64,000 bases of DNA. Origin: CAZENU01 sp965222125. Its GTDB lineage: Bacteria; Chloroflexota; Dehalococcoidia; Lucifugimonadales; CAZENU01. How positions within the stretch are numbered: the first letter of the stretch is position 1; the number at the start of each line of letters is the position of its first letter. The DNA is taken from contig CBDCTC010000005.1 of NCBI GenBank assembly GCA_965222125.1, forward strand, positions 496,001-560,000, written 5' to 3'. Below are positions 16,714 through 26,993 of this stretch, in pieces. The translations under genes were made by a program, and so were the position numbers. The notes under the pieces are model-generated. The model saw nothing but the letters and a program-made list of their open reading frames with translations. It was not told where the DNA came from and did no database searches.

Positions 16714-16997
16714 GCCAGATGAGCGACCTGCACGAAAAGTGGAGCAGGGACCCCGACTATCTGGAGGCTTATGATGAGCTGGGGCCGGAGTTCGCGCTGG
16801 CCCGCTCGCTGATAGAGGCCCGGGTTGGCGCCGGGCTCACCCAGGCGCAGCTTGCCGAGCGCATGGAGACGACTCAGTCTGTCGTCGCACGCCTGGAGAG
16901 CGGGCGCGCTCACCCCTCTACCAGGACGCTGCAGAAGATTGCGCGAAGTACCGGCACCATGCTGCGGATCAGCTTCGAGCCGAACGTAGTATTGTAG
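16710..16997 (+). CDS. XRE-family antitoxin (HigA-like), orphan
   Basis: 95 residues with a Cro/C1-type helix-turn-helix: AGLTQAQLAERMETTQSVVARLESG, then HPSTRTLQKIARSTG and LRISF at the end. GGAGG lies 6 nt before the start. Such proteins bind and autoregulate the toxin-antitoxin promoter and neutralise a RelE/HigB-fold RNase. Only a short toxin tail remains upstream, so it is probably an orphan. Confidence 0.85.
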   Translation: MSQMSDLHEKWSRDPDYLEAYDELGPEFALARSLIEARVGAGLTQAQLAERMETTQSVVARLESGRAHPSTRTLQKIARSTGTMLRISFEPNVVL

Positions 16998-17043
16998 CCC
17001 CTGCTACGACGGTCGCCGGTTCCCATGAACGCGGCCGGCCGCG

Positions 17044-17295
17044 CTACTCGATTCGGGTCAACTCGTAGCGGTACTCTTCGATGACCGGGTTGGCCAGCAG
17101 CCGATCGCACATGCTCTCGACGTGGGCGGCCGCGTCGTTCTCGCCTTCGTCGTCGACGCGCACCTCCATGTACTTGCCGGCGCGGACGGACGAAACCGAG
17201 TCGTACCCCATGTCCCGGAGGGCGTTGCGTATCGTCTGCCCCTCGGGGTCGTTGATGGTGGGCTTGGGGGTTATGAACACCCTGGCCAGGAACAT
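17044..17295 (-). CDS. purS: Phosphoribosylformylglycinamidine synthase subunit PurS
   Basis: 83 residues: ARVFITPKPTINDPEGQTIRNALRDMGYDSVSSVRAGKYMEV is the PurS pattern (V.v.pK..i.DPqG.ai...L..lG). PurS bridges PurL and PurQ in FGAM synthesis. purL and purQ are not in this window. It is separated by 3 nt from the DUF3105 gene and is the last gene of the purine cluster, converging on the orphan antitoxin. Confidence 0.93.
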   Translation of the reverse strand: MFLARVFITPKPTINDPEGQTIRNALRDMGYDSVSSVRAGKYMEVRVDDEGENDAAAHVESMCDRLLANPVIEEYRYELTRIE

Positions 17296-17298
17296 CGC

Positions 17299-17934
17299 CT
17301 AGAAGCCAGCCGGCTCGGGCGCGTCCTGGGAGTTCATGTGGCCTCGGATGAAGTTCAGAATTCGCTCCGCGTCGAACTCGTCGAACCTGTCGATGAAATT
17401 CCAGGCGGTCAGAGCGATGCGGGTGTCCATGCCCGGGTAGGGCGCGACGATCGTCTTGGCGAATGGACCGGTAATCTCGACAAGCTGCGCCACCAGCTCT
17501 TCGCAGCCGTCCGGGCAGTTGTAGTGGATTCCGACCCCGGCGTGCTCCAGGTTGTGCACGAGAATCTCGTCTTCCACCGGGGTATCGTGGACCCCCCACC
17601 GGGCGGGAGCCTCCGCGTCGAACTGGTGCCATCCGGACGTGGCCGGTTTCGAGTTGTACGGCGGGTGAGGCTCGCCCTCGACGATGTGAGGAGTGACGAG
17701 GCTGATGTAGCCCTCGGGATCGGGGACGTAGGTGCCGGGCCCGCGGTCGCCTATCCTGACTACGCCCGTGAGCCCGCTGGCGAAGAGCGCGAAGATGAAG
17801 ACCACCGCGATAGTGGCAACGGCCGCCAGCCCGGCCCCCCGGTACAGTCGCCTGCGCCGGCTCCTGCGCTGCCGCCTGGCCGCTCTCGCCTGCGTCGGAG
17901 TAAGTCGCTCGGGTCGTGGTGTGCTCGTTGTCAT
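17299..17934 (-). CDS. DUF3105 membrane-anchored protein
   Basis: 211 residues. A basic N-terminus with an RRQRRSRRRRLYRG stretch is followed by a single TM helix at about 33-55, so the rest is probably extracytoplasmic. The outer domain has PATSGWHQFD, VHNLEHAGVGIHYNCPDGC and FVIAPY-like TIVAPYPGMDTRIALTAW, which match DUF3105 proteins. Conserved His/Cys (H..E.H, C..GC) suggest metal or redox chemistry, not established. It sits inside the purine cluster between purC and purS, yet I see no metabolic reason for that. Confidence 0.85.
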   Translation of the reverse strand: MTTSTPRPERLTPTQARAARRQRRSRRRRLYRGAGLAAVATIAVVFIFALFASGLTGVVRIGDRGPGTYVPDPEGYISLVTPHIVEGEPHPPYNSKPATSGWHQFDAEAPARWGVHDTPVEDEILVHNLEHAGVGIHYNCPDGCEELVAQLVEITGPFAKTIVAPYPGMDTRIALTAWNFIDRFDEFDAERILNFIRGHMNSQDAPEPAGF

Positions 17935-17969
17935 ATCTACTCTTGCGATGTGGTATCCGTACTATTCTG

Positions 17970-18845
17970 CTAGACGAGGGTCTCGCCGGTCAACTGGCGG
18001 TGCGCCTCGAGGTACCGCTCTCGGGTCTTTTCGACGATTTCGTCGGGCAGCGCCGGGGCGGGGGGCTCGTGGTCCCAGTCCTGGGCGTCGAGCCAGTCTC
18101 GTACGAACTGCTTGTCGTAGTTGGGCTGGGACTTGCCCGGCGAGTATCCAGCGGCGTCCCAGAAGCGGCTGGAGTCCGGCGTCAGCAGCTCGTCGATCAG
18201 TGACAGCTCGCCGTCGATGTAGCCGAACTCCATCTTCGTGTCGGCGATGATGATGCCCTTCTCCAGGGCGATGTCGTGGGCGAGGTTGTAGAGGTCGATT
18301 GTCGTCTGCTTGAGGCGTTCGGCGGTCTCGGCTCCGGCCAGCTCCGCGACCTGCTCCATCGTGATGTTCTCGTCGTGGCCCACCTCGGCCTTGGTGGTGG
18401 GCGTGAAAATCGGCTCGGGAAACTTGTCGCCTTCCCGGAGACCGGGCGGCATGGGCATGCCGCTCACCGTGCCCGCGCGCTTGTACTCGGACCACGCCGA
18501 CCCCGTTATGTAGCCGCGGACGACGCACTCGACATCGATGCGCTGGGCCTTTCGGACGATCATGGCCTGCCGCCCGATGTTCGCCGGCACGTCGAGGTCC
18601 GTCCGGTCGGACGCGACGGCTACGAAGTGGTTCGGCACCAAGTCCGCGGTCTGTCCGAACCAGAACTTTGACATCTGGCAGAGCACGGCGCCCTTGTCTG
18701 GGATCGCGGTGGGCAGCACGACGTCGAACGCCGATATCCTGTCGGTCACGACCATCAGGAACAGCTCGTCGTCGAGGTCGTGCGTGTCTCGCACCTTGCC
18801 CCGGTACACCAGATTCGGAAGCCCCGACTCGCGTATCGTCGTCAT
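17970..18845 (-). CDS. purC: SAICAR synthase
   Basis: 291 residues, phosphoribosylaminoimidazole-succinocarboxamide synthase. Landmarks: YRGKVRDTHD (the GKVRD loop), VTDRISAFDVVLPTAIPDKG, VECVVRGYITGSAWSEY, and IADTKMEFGYIDGELSLIDE, DSSRFWD with QFVRDWL. It joins CAIR and aspartate using ATP. GGAGGTGA lies 4 nt before the ATG, the best Shine-Dalgarno in the cluster. About 50 residues longer than the short bacterial form, similar to the long form. Confidence 0.97.
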   Translation of the reverse strand: MTTIRESGLPNLVYRGKVRDTHDLDDELFLMVVTDRISAFDVVLPTAIPDKGAVLCQMSKFWFGQTADLVPNHFVAVASDRTDLDVPANIGRQAMIVRKAQRIDVECVVRGYITGSAWSEYKRAGTVSGMPMPPGLREGDKFPEPIFTPTTKAEVGHDENITMEQVAELAGAETAERLKQTTIDLYNLAHDIALEKGIIIADTKMEFGYIDGELSLIDELLTPDSSRFWDAAGYSPGKSQPNYDKQFVRDWLDAQDWDHEPPAPALPDEIVEKTRERYLEAHRQLTGETLV

Positions 18846-18884
18846 ATTGTCACCTCCAGGTTCGCAGCGGCGTTCTGTACTGTG

Positions 18885-20201
18885 TCAACTCTCGTGCAAC
18901 AGACTGGGCTGGGCGAGACCTACGCGCTCGAAAATCTCGTCCACGTGGCGCAGGTAGAAGCCGTAGTCGAAAATCTCGTCCAGCTTCGCGGACGACAGCC
19001 GTCCGTCGACGGCCGGGTCGGCGCGAACAAGCTCGCGAAAGTCCTCGCCTTCGCCGACGCTCCGCATCGCGAGGCGGTGCGAGATCCCGTACGCCTCCTC
19101 GCGGGGCAGGCCGGTCTCGACCAGCTCCAGCATCACTCGCTGGGAGAACAGGACGCCTCGCGTAGACTCCATGTTCCGCATCATGCGGTCGGTGTAGACG
19201 TGCATATCGGTGACCACGTCGACCATCAGGCTCAGGATGTAGTCCAGCGCGAGGGTGCTGTCCGGCAGGATGATTCTCTCGGCGGACGAGTGGCTGATGT
19301 CGCGCTCGCCCCACAGCGCGACGTTCTCCAGCGCGGTGACGCCGTGTCCACGGATGAGCCGGGCGAGCCCGCAGACCCTCTCGGACAGCTCGGGGTTGCG
19401 CTTATGGGGCATGGACGACGATCCGGCCTCGCCCTCAGGGAAGGGCTCGGACACCTCGCCTATCTCCGTCCGTTGGAGCCCTCTGATCTCGGTGGCGAAC
19501 TTCTCGAGGGAGGCGGCTATCAGCGCCAGGGTGAGCACGAAGTCGGCGTGACGGTCGCGCTGCAGCACCTGGTTGGAGGCGGGGGCGGGCTTCAGGCCGA
19601 GGCGCTGGCAGACGCGCGCCTCCACCGACGGCGGCACGGTGGCGTGCGTGCCTACCGGGCCTGACAGCTTGCCGAAGGCCACGCCCTCGCGGGCCCTGTC
19701 GAGGCGGTCCGAGTGGCGGCGCATCTCGTCGAACCAGACCGCCAGCTTGAGTCCGAAGGTGATCGGCTCCGCGTGCACCCCGTGGGTGCGCCCCATCATC
19801 GGCGTGTCTTTGTGCTCGATCGCGCGTCCCCGTAGGGCGCCGATCAGATTGTCCATCTCCTCCGACAGCAGGTCGGCGGCGTCGACGAGCTGCAGGCTGG
19901 TCGTGGTGTCCCACACGTCGCTCGTGGTGAGACCGAGATGCAGCCAGCGCGCCTCGGGCCCCAGAGTCTCGCTCACGGCCCTCAGGAACGCGGGCATGTC
20001 GTGGCGCGTGCGTGCGATCTCCTCGGCGACGCGGCCTATGTCGAGGGTCGCCTCCCGCAGCTTGACCAGGTCGCCCTGGGGGATGACGCCTTCCTCGGCC
20101 CACGCCTCGCAGGCCGCAAGCTCGATCAGCAGCCACTTGCCGTACTTGCTTTCGTCCGACCAGACGCGCTTCATTCGCGGCCTGGAGTACCGTTCGATCA
20201 T
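18885..20201 (-). CDS. purB: Adenylosuccinate lyase
   Basis: 438 residues, fumarase/aspartase superfamily. It cleaves SAICAR and adenylosuccinate with release of fumarate. Landmarks: MGRTHGVHAEPITFGLK (His base), LTTSDVWDTTTSL and the signature GSSSMPHKRNPELSE with the mobile serine loop. It lies between purE and purC with short gaps. Confidence 0.97.
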   Translation of the reverse strand: MIERYSRPRMKRVWSDESKYGKWLLIELAACEAWAEEGVIPQGDLVKLREATLDIGRVAEEIARTRHDMPAFLRAVSETLGPEARWLHLGLTTSDVWDTTTSLQLVDAADLLSEEMDNLIGALRGRAIEHKDTPMMGRTHGVHAEPITFGLKLAVWFDEMRRHSDRLDRAREGVAFGKLSGPVGTHATVPPSVEARVCQRLGLKPAPASNQVLQRDRHADFVLTLALIAASLEKFATEIRGLQRTEIGEVSEPFPEGEAGSSSMPHKRNPELSERVCGLARLIRGHGVTALENVALWGERDISHSSAERIILPDSTLALDYILSLMVDVVTDMHVYTDRMMRNMESTRGVLFSQRVMLELVETGLPREEAYGISHRLAMRSVGEGEDFRELVRADPAVDGRLSSAKLDEIFDYGFYLRHVDEIFERVGLAQPSLLHES

Positions 20202-20265
20202 GTGCGTGCCACTTCTCAGCAGGATGGTCGGCCGCGGCGCTTGGAGCGCACGGCCGAGGCCTATT

Positions 20266-20724
20266 CTATCGGTTCTTCAGACCTTCGCGGTAATCCTCGT
20301 ACGCCTGGCGGATACCCTCGTGCTTGTTGCCCAGTATCTGGGTGGCCAGGAAGGCCGCGTTGCGCGCGCCCCACGACCCGATCGCCACGCACGCCACCGG
20401 GATGCCCGGCGGCATCTGCGCGATGGCATAGAGCGAGTCGACGCCGTTCAGGTCGCTGCTCGCCAGCGGCACGCCGATGATCGGCAGGGTGGTCCAGGAC
20501 GCCAGCACGCCCGGCAGCCCCGCGGAGCCCCCGGCGGCCGCGATGATCACCTCGACGCCCCGTCCGCGGGCCGACAGGGCGTAGTCGCGCACCTTGTCGG
20601 GCGTCCTGTGCGCCGAAGCCACGACGATTTCGTGCTCGACGCCCATCTGGTCGAGCACCTCCGACGCCTCCCCCACGACCGCCTCGTCCGACTTGCTACC
20701 CATCACGACACCTACCAGTGGCAT
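20266..20724 (-). CDS. purE: N5-CAIR mutase PurE
   Basis: 152 residues. VGVVMGSKSDEAVV, VVASAHRTPDKV, AAGGSAGLPGVLAS and GVPLASSDLNGVDSLYAIAQMPPGIPVA match PurE class I. It rearranges N5-CAIR to CAIR; purK is not visible. The ATG follows AGGAGG by 9 nt. A 137-nt gap separates it from purD; that gap can form two short hairpins on the transcribed strand, one of the type CGCCC-ACT-GGGCG. Confidence 0.97.
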   Translation of the reverse strand: MPLVGVVMGSKSDEAVVGEASEVLDQMGVEHEIVVASAHRTPDKVRDYALSARGRGVEVIIAAAGGSAGLPGVLASWTTLPIIGVPLASSDLNGVDSLYAIAQMPPGIPVACVAIGSWGARNAAFLATQILGNKHEGIRQAYEDYREGLKNR

Positions 20725-20861
20725 TCGTTGAACCTCCTAGATCGTCCTCGTGGACAATGTTTGTTGACGTGTGTCTCGCCCGGTGAACGAGGGTCCCACC
20801 CATGTTCGCGGCTCGCCCAGTGGGCGCCGCCATTTTCGCCCCTCCCAAGGGGCCTTACAAG

Positions 20862-22127
20862 TCATGCGACGGCGGCGATGTCGCGGCGGTGGAAGGCGTT
20901 CTCGAACCCCACTCTCGCGACGTTGTCGTAGGCCGCTGACCGGGCCTCCTCCAGCGTCGAGCCCATCGCCGACACGCACAGCACGCGCCCGCCGTCGGTC
21001 AGCAGCGGGCCGACCCCGGGCGCCGCCGTCCCCGCGTGGAATACGGCCGCGTCCGCGTCGAGGGAGTCGAGGCCATGGATCGGGAAGCCGGTCCGGTAGC
21101 TGTCGGGGTAGCCGCTCGACGTGAGAACCACGCCGACGCAACTGCGCGAGTCCCATTCCAGCTCTCGGCCCGCGAGGTCGCCGCGAGCGCAGTCCAGCAT
21201 GACCTCGAGCAGGTCGGTCTTCAGCCTGGGCATCATGACCTGTGTCTCCGGGTCTCCGAGCCTGCAGTTGAACTCGATCACCTTAGGCCCGTCGGCCGTC
21301 ATCATGAGGCCCGTGTAGAGCGCTCCCCGGAAGGGGGAGCCGGACTCCGCCAGGGCTCGGACCATAGGGCCAATGATCGTATCGCGGACTTGGCGCTCCA
21401 CGTCGTCGTTCCATAGCGAGGCGGGGGGCGGGCTGAAGGCCCCCACTCCGCCGGTGTTGCCTCCGGTATCGCCGTCGCCCGCGCGCTTGTAGTCGCACGC
21501 GGCGGCCAGAGGGGTGACGTTTTCGCCGTCGACGAAGCCGAAGGCGCTCACCTCGGCGCCCTCCAGCAGCTCCTCGACGAGGACGCGTTCGCCCGCGGCC
21601 CCGAATTTCCTGGCAACCATCTGCTCGTACAGGGCGGTCAGCGCCTCTTCGGTCGTGCGGCACACCATGACGCCTTTGCCGGCGGCGAGTCCGTCGGCCT
21701 TGATCACGACAGGCGCGCCGGTGCTCTCGACGTATCCGCGGGCGTCGTCGTGGTCGTCGAAGACCTCCGCGGCGCCGGTCGGGACGCCGTGGCTCAGCAT
21801 GAGCTCCTTGGCGAAGCTCTTGCTGGACTCGATGCGCGCGGCCGCCTTGGACGGGCCGAAAACGGGCAGGCCGGCATCGTCGAACCTGTTGACGATTCCG
21901 GCCGCCAGCGGCACCTCGGGCCCCACGACCGTGAGGTCGATCTTTTCGCGCTCCGCCAGGGCGGCCAGGCCGTCGACATCCTCGGCGCCGACCGGGACGT
22001 TGCGGGCGATGCCAGCGGTACCGCCGTTACCGGGCGCCGCGAGCAGCTCGTCGACTCGCGGGCTCTGGGCGAGCTTCCACGCGATCGCGTGCTCGCGTCC
22101 GCCGTTACCTACGACCAGAAGTTTCAT
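20862..22127 (-). CDS. purD: Phosphoribosylamine-glycine ligase (GARS)
   Basis: 421 residues, ATP-grasp. It opens MKLLVVGNGGREHAIAWKL, then VVGPEVPLAAGIVNRF, the ATP-grasp KADGLAAGKGVMVC, SFVDG-type AFGFVDGENVTPL and the FNCRLGDPETQ.MMPRL metal loop. It ligates glycine to phosphoribosylamine. It follows guaA by 48 nt on the same strand. Confidence 0.97.
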   Translation of the reverse strand: MKLLVVGNGGREHAIAWKLAQSPRVDELLAAPGNGGTAGIARNVPVGAEDVDGLAALAEREKIDLTVVGPEVPLAAGIVNRFDDAGLPVFGPSKAAARIESSKSFAKELMLSHGVPTGAAEVFDDHDDARGYVESTGAPVVIKADGLAAGKGVMVCRTTEEALTALYEQMVARKFGAAGERVLVEELLEGAEVSAFGFVDGENVTPLAAACDYKRAGDGDTGGNTGGVGAFSPPPASLWNDDVERQVRDTIIGPMVRALAESGSPFRGALYTGLMMTADGPKVIEFNCRLGDPETQVMMPRLKTDLLEVMLDCARGDLAGRELEWDSRSCVGVVLTSSGYPDSYRTGFPIHGLDSLDADAAVFHAGTAAPGVGPLLTDGGRVLCVSAMGSTLEEARSAAYDNVARVGFENAFHRRDIAAVA

Positions 22128-22175
22128 AGGGGCGTCTTCGCAAATGTCATCGGGCCGACTCCGGGTGGCGGCGCG

Positions 22176-23846
<1,671 letters not shown>

Positions 23847-23862
23847 CGTTTCAGGTACCCCA

Positions 23863-23891
23863 AGGCTAGCATCCGGACACCCCGCGGTCAA
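23863..23891 (-). promoter_or_regulatory. Promoter of guaA and the purine cluster
   Basis: On the minus strand: TTGACC (23886-23891), a 17-nt spacer and TAGCCT (23863-23868), about 17 nt before the guaA ATG. The spacing is ideal and the -35 matches five of six. Confidence 0.5.
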
Positions 23892-23969
23892 CCTGAGTCG
23901 GCCGATTTGGCGAACCCCTCGGATCGCCGCTACGGCGCCGCTGCCGGAGGCCGTCCGGCGCCGCGTACG

Positions 23970-23978
23970 TGCTATAAT
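23970..23978 (+). promoter_or_regulatory. Extended -10 upstream of tsaC/sua5
   Basis: TGC followed by TATAAT, a perfect extended -10 element with no clear -35. It lies 74 nt before the ATG at 24053 and is divergent from the guaA promoter about 80 nt away. Confidence 0.5.
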
Positions 23979-24052
23979 CGCGGCCGTGGCGAGCCCCCGT
24001 CGCCCGACCGGTACGGCCGCTTTTCCCCGGACTTCTCCAAAGCGCATCACAG

Positions 24053-24748
24053 ATGTCATCGGACGTTGGTTTATCCTTGCGAGCGTTGGACATGGCGATC
24101 GAGGAGGCGGCCCGGATACTCCGTGGCGGCGGAGTCGTCGCCGCGCCCACGGACACGTTGTACGGGATAATGGCCTCGGCACTCGACGCCGCGGCTATCG
24201 CGCGGGTGTTCGGAGTCAAGGGCCGCAGTCCGGAAGCGCCGCTGCCCCTTCTCGTCGCCGAAGTCGCCGACATCGACCGGTACGTGAGCCGGATGACGGC
24301 CGCGGGTCGCACGCTGGCCCGAACCTTCCTGCCCGGTCCGCTGACCCTGGTCGCGCCGGGAGCGGGCAATCTGCCCCGAGCGCTTACAGGCGGCCTTCCC
24401 ACGGTGGGAGTCCGGGTGCCGGATCACCGGGTGCCCAGAGAGCTTGCACGCCGCCTGGGCCACGCGATTACGGGAACGAGCGCCAACCGCAGTGGAATGC
24501 CGCCCGCGACGACGGCGGAGGCGGTCCGGGAGCAGTTGGGAGATAGCGTCGACTACGTCATCGACGGCGGCCCGGCGCCGGGCGGGGTGGGCTCCACGGT
24601 GGTCGATGTCTCGGTTGAACCGCCGGCGCTGATTCGCGCGGGCTCGATCTCTTGGGATGCCATCGAGGCCGCTCTGCGGGACCAGACAGAGAGCGTCGAC
24701 CGCGCGAACGGCTTGGGAGACCCGGGATCGGCGGGTACGCGGCCGTGA
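24053..24748 (+). CDS. L-threonylcarbamoyladenylate synthase (YrdC/Sua5 domain)
   Basis: 231 residues. It makes threonylcarbamoyl-AMP for the t6A modification of ANN-decoding tRNAs. YrdC landmarks: GGVVAAPTDTLYGIMASA, VFGVKGRSPEAPLPLLV, LARTFLPGPLTLVAP, VGVRVPDH and ITGTSANRSGMPPATT, with STVVDVS near the end. It is a YrdC domain with a short tail, lacking the full Sua5 C-terminal domain, so closer to TsaC. The TGA overlaps the next gene as GTGA. Confidence 0.93.
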   Translation: MSSDVGLSLRALDMAIEEAARILRGGGVVAAPTDTLYGIMASALDAAAIARVFGVKGRSPEAPLPLLVAEVADIDRYVSRMTAAGRTLARTFLPGPLTLVAPGAGNLPRALTGGLPTVGVRVPDHRVPRELARRLGHAITGTSANRSGMPPATTAEAVREQLGDSVDYVIDGGPAPGGVGSTVVDVSVEPPALIRAGSISWDAIEAALRDQTESVDRANGLGDPGSAGTRP

Positions 24749-25764
24749 GCGCCGAGGCCAGGATCGACGGCCTGTCCGAGCGGGTCGACGCCGCGATGCG
24801 GGCGCTGATCGACGCTCGGACGATGCCGCTCTACCGGATGATGGCATACCACCACGGCTGGGAAGACCGGCAGGAGAACCCCTCCGGGCGTCGGCCGAGG
24901 ACGCGCCTCAGCCTTAGAGGTGCGGCCTGTCTTGCGGCCTGCGAGGCCGCCGGCGGCGAAATAGAGGCCGGTCTGCCCGCTGCCGTTGCCGTCGAGCTGA
25001 TCGAGAGCTCCTTTCAGGTACACGACGACGTTCAGTCGGGCAGCCCTCAACGCGACGGCCGCGATTCGGTCTGGTGGACCTGGGGGCCGGCGCAGGCGAT
25101 CAACGCCGGCGACGGTCTGTACGCCCTGGCGCGCATGGCCGTTCTTCGGATGCGGGACGGAGGCGCTGAGCCGGCGGCCACCTTCGAGGCGCTCGGCGTG
25201 CTGGACGCGGCGAGCCTGGAGGTGTGCGAGGGCCGATTCGAGGACCTGGACGCGCAGGAGCGGATCGATCTGAGCGTCGACGCCTGGCTCAGCATGGCCG
25301 ACAAGAAGACGGGCGCCCTCTTCGGCTGCGCGATGCGGCTCGGAGCCATGGCCGCCGCGGCCGACGATGCCGTCGCCGATGCTCTGGCGGAATGCGGCCG
25401 CGCCTTCGGCATCGCCTTTCAGCTACGGGAAGAGATGCGACAGGTATGGGACTCCGAGGGCGGTGAAGAGATGCCGGCCCCGGATGTGCTCAACAAGAAG
25501 AAGCTCATCCCGATCGTCTACACCTTCGAGAAAGCGAACATAAGCACAAAGCGCAGGCTCGGCGATATCTATTTCAAGCGTGTCCTGGAGCAACAGGACG
25601 TTCCCGCCGTCCTGGCTATTCTCGAAGAGATGGGAGCGCGCGAATACTGCGAATCGTTGGTCGAGCGCACCGTCTCCGCTGCTATGGACGCCGTGTCTCG
25701 CCGTCTTCCGGAGGGCGCGCCGGCGGTCGGCGAGTTCGTCGAAACCGCTCTGGCGCGGGCGTAG
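24745..25764 (+). CDS. Polyprenyl synthetase family protein with altered aspartate motifs
   Basis: 339 residues from GTG 24745, coupled by GTGA to the previous gene. The trans-isoprenyl diphosphate synthase fold is recognisable: the first aspartate region reads HDDVQSGSPQRDG (93-105), followed by WGPAQAINAGDGLYALAR, and MADKKTGALFGCAMRLG marks helix H. The second aspartate motif, normally DDxxD, reads QLREEMRQVW (about 226-235), with Glu for Asp. This family condenses IPP with allylic diphosphates. Because both metal sites depart from consensus, chain length or even synthase activity is uncertain. Nine nt before pgk. Confidence 0.8.
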   Translation: MSAEARIDGLSERVDAAMRALIDARTMPLYRMMAYHHGWEDRQENPSGRRPRTRLSLRGAACLAACEAAGGEIEAGLPAAVAVELIESSFQVHDDVQSGSPQRDGRDSVWWTWGPAQAINAGDGLYALARMAVLRMRDGGAEPAATFEALGVLDAASLEVCEGRFEDLDAQERIDLSVDAWLSMADKKTGALFGCAMRLGAMAAAADDAVADALAECGRAFGIAFQLREEMRQVWDSEGGEEMPAPDVLNKKKLIPIVYTFEKANISTKRRLGDIYFKRVLEQQDVPAVLAILEEMGAREYCESLVERTVSAAMDAVSRRLPEGAPAVGEFVETALARA

Positions 25765-25772
25765 TCTCGGCG

Positions 25773-26993
25773 ATGGCGAGCGCCGACAAGCGGACAGTCC
25801 ACGACGCCGACGTTGCGGGGAAGACCGTGCTGGTCAGGGTCGACTACAACGTCCCGTTTCGGCCGGGGACGTCCGAGATATCCGACGACTCGCGCATCGC
25901 GGCGTCGCTGCCGACCATACGCTATCTTCTGGACCGACGGTGCAGGGTGGTCCTATGCTCGCACCTCGGCCGCCCGGACGGCGAGGTCGTGGAGGAGCTG
26001 CGCCTCGAGCCCGTAGCCGGTCGGCTGGCCGAGCTGCTCGGTCGGCCCGTCGAGTACGCGCCCGACTGCGTGGGGCCTGAAGTGGGTCGCGCGGTCGGCG
26101 AGCCTCGGCCCGGCGGCGTGCTGCTGCTGGAGAACTTGAGGTTCCACCCCGGAGAGGAGAAGAACGACGTCGACTTCTCGCGGATGCTGGCTTCGCTTGC
26201 GGACCTGTTCGTTAACGACGCCTTCGGTGCGGCGCACCGGGCGCACGCCTCCACCGTGGGCGTGACGGAGCACCTGCCGGCCGTCGCGGGGCTGCTGATG
26301 GCCCGCGAGCTGCAGATGCTCAGGGCCGCGTTGGAGTCGCCGGCCCGCCCGTTCGCGGCCGTGTTCGGCGGCGCGAAGGTGTCGGACAAGCTCGCGATAC
26401 TCCGGCGCATGGCGCCGCAGGTCGACGCGCTGATGGTCGGCGGAGGAATGGCGGCGACGTTCCTGGAGGCGCGCGGGCTCGACGTGGGTACGTCTCTTGT
26501 GGAGGAGGAGTGGGTCCCGGCCGCGAGAGAGCTTCTCGGCCAGTTCGACATTCTGCTGCCCGTCGACGTCGTCGTAGCCGACGGCTTCTCGGAAACGGCG
26601 GCCCACCGCGTCGTTGAGGTCGGGTCGATACCGTCCGGGTGGGGCATAATGGACATAGGCCCGGAGACGGCCGCGTCGTTCGAGGCCGCGTTGGCGCCCG
26701 CGAGGACGGTGGCCTGGAATGGCACCATGGGCGTCGCCGAGTGGCCCCCGTTCGCGGTCGGGACGGCGAGGGTGGCCAACCGCATCGCCGGGCTGAAAAA
26801 CGCGAACACCGTGATCGGCGGCGGCTCGACGGCCGAGGCCGTGCGCGCACTGGGGCTCGTCGACCGCATGACCCACGTGTCGACCGGCGGCGGCGCGGCG
26901 CTGGAGTTCCTGGAGGGCAGGGAGCTGCCCGGCGTGGCCGCGCTGCAGGACAGGAAGTCTCCGATACAAAAGCCGCGCGCAGGTGAGAAGTGA
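25773..26993 (+). CDS. pgk: Phosphoglycerate kinase
   Basis: 406 residues. Landmarks: KTVLVRVDYNVPF, LCSHLGRPDG, LLENLRFHPGEEKND, FVNDAFGAAHRAHAST, FGGAKVSDKLAILR, and the C-terminal nucleotide loops WNGTMGVAEWPPFA and VIGGGSTAEAVRALG then STGGGAALEFLEG. It makes ATP from 1,3-bisphosphoglycerate. The stop overlaps the apgM start (GTGA), so the two are translationally coupled. Confidence 0.97.
   Translation: MASADKRTVHDADVAGKTVLVRVDYNVPFRPGTSEISDDSRIAASLPTIRYLLDRRCRVVLCSHLGRPDGEVVEELRLEPVAGRLAELLGRPVEYAPDCVGPEVGRAVGEPRPGGVLLLENLRFHPGEEKNDVDFSRMLASLADLFVNDAFGAAHRAHASTVGVTEHLPAVAGLLMARELQMLRAALESPARPFAAVFGGAKVSDKLAILRRMAPQVDALMVGGGMAATFLEARGLDVGTSLVEEEWVPAARELLGQFDILLPVDVVVADGFSETAAHRVVEVGSIPSGWGIMDIGPETAASFEAALAPARTVAWNGTMGVAEWPPFAVGTARVANRIAGLKNANTVIGGGSTAEAVRALGLVDRMTHVSTGGGAALEFLEGRELPGVAALQDRKSPIQKPRAGEK

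Noticed and set aside
14775..16913. A 712-codon open frame on the minus strand
   Set aside because: It lies antisense to hisC and hisB, both clear enzymes; long shadow frames are expected at this GC content.
20725..20861. A riboswitch between purD and purE
   Set aside because: Two short hairpins occur but no purine, PRPP or guanidine aptamer consensus could be recognised.
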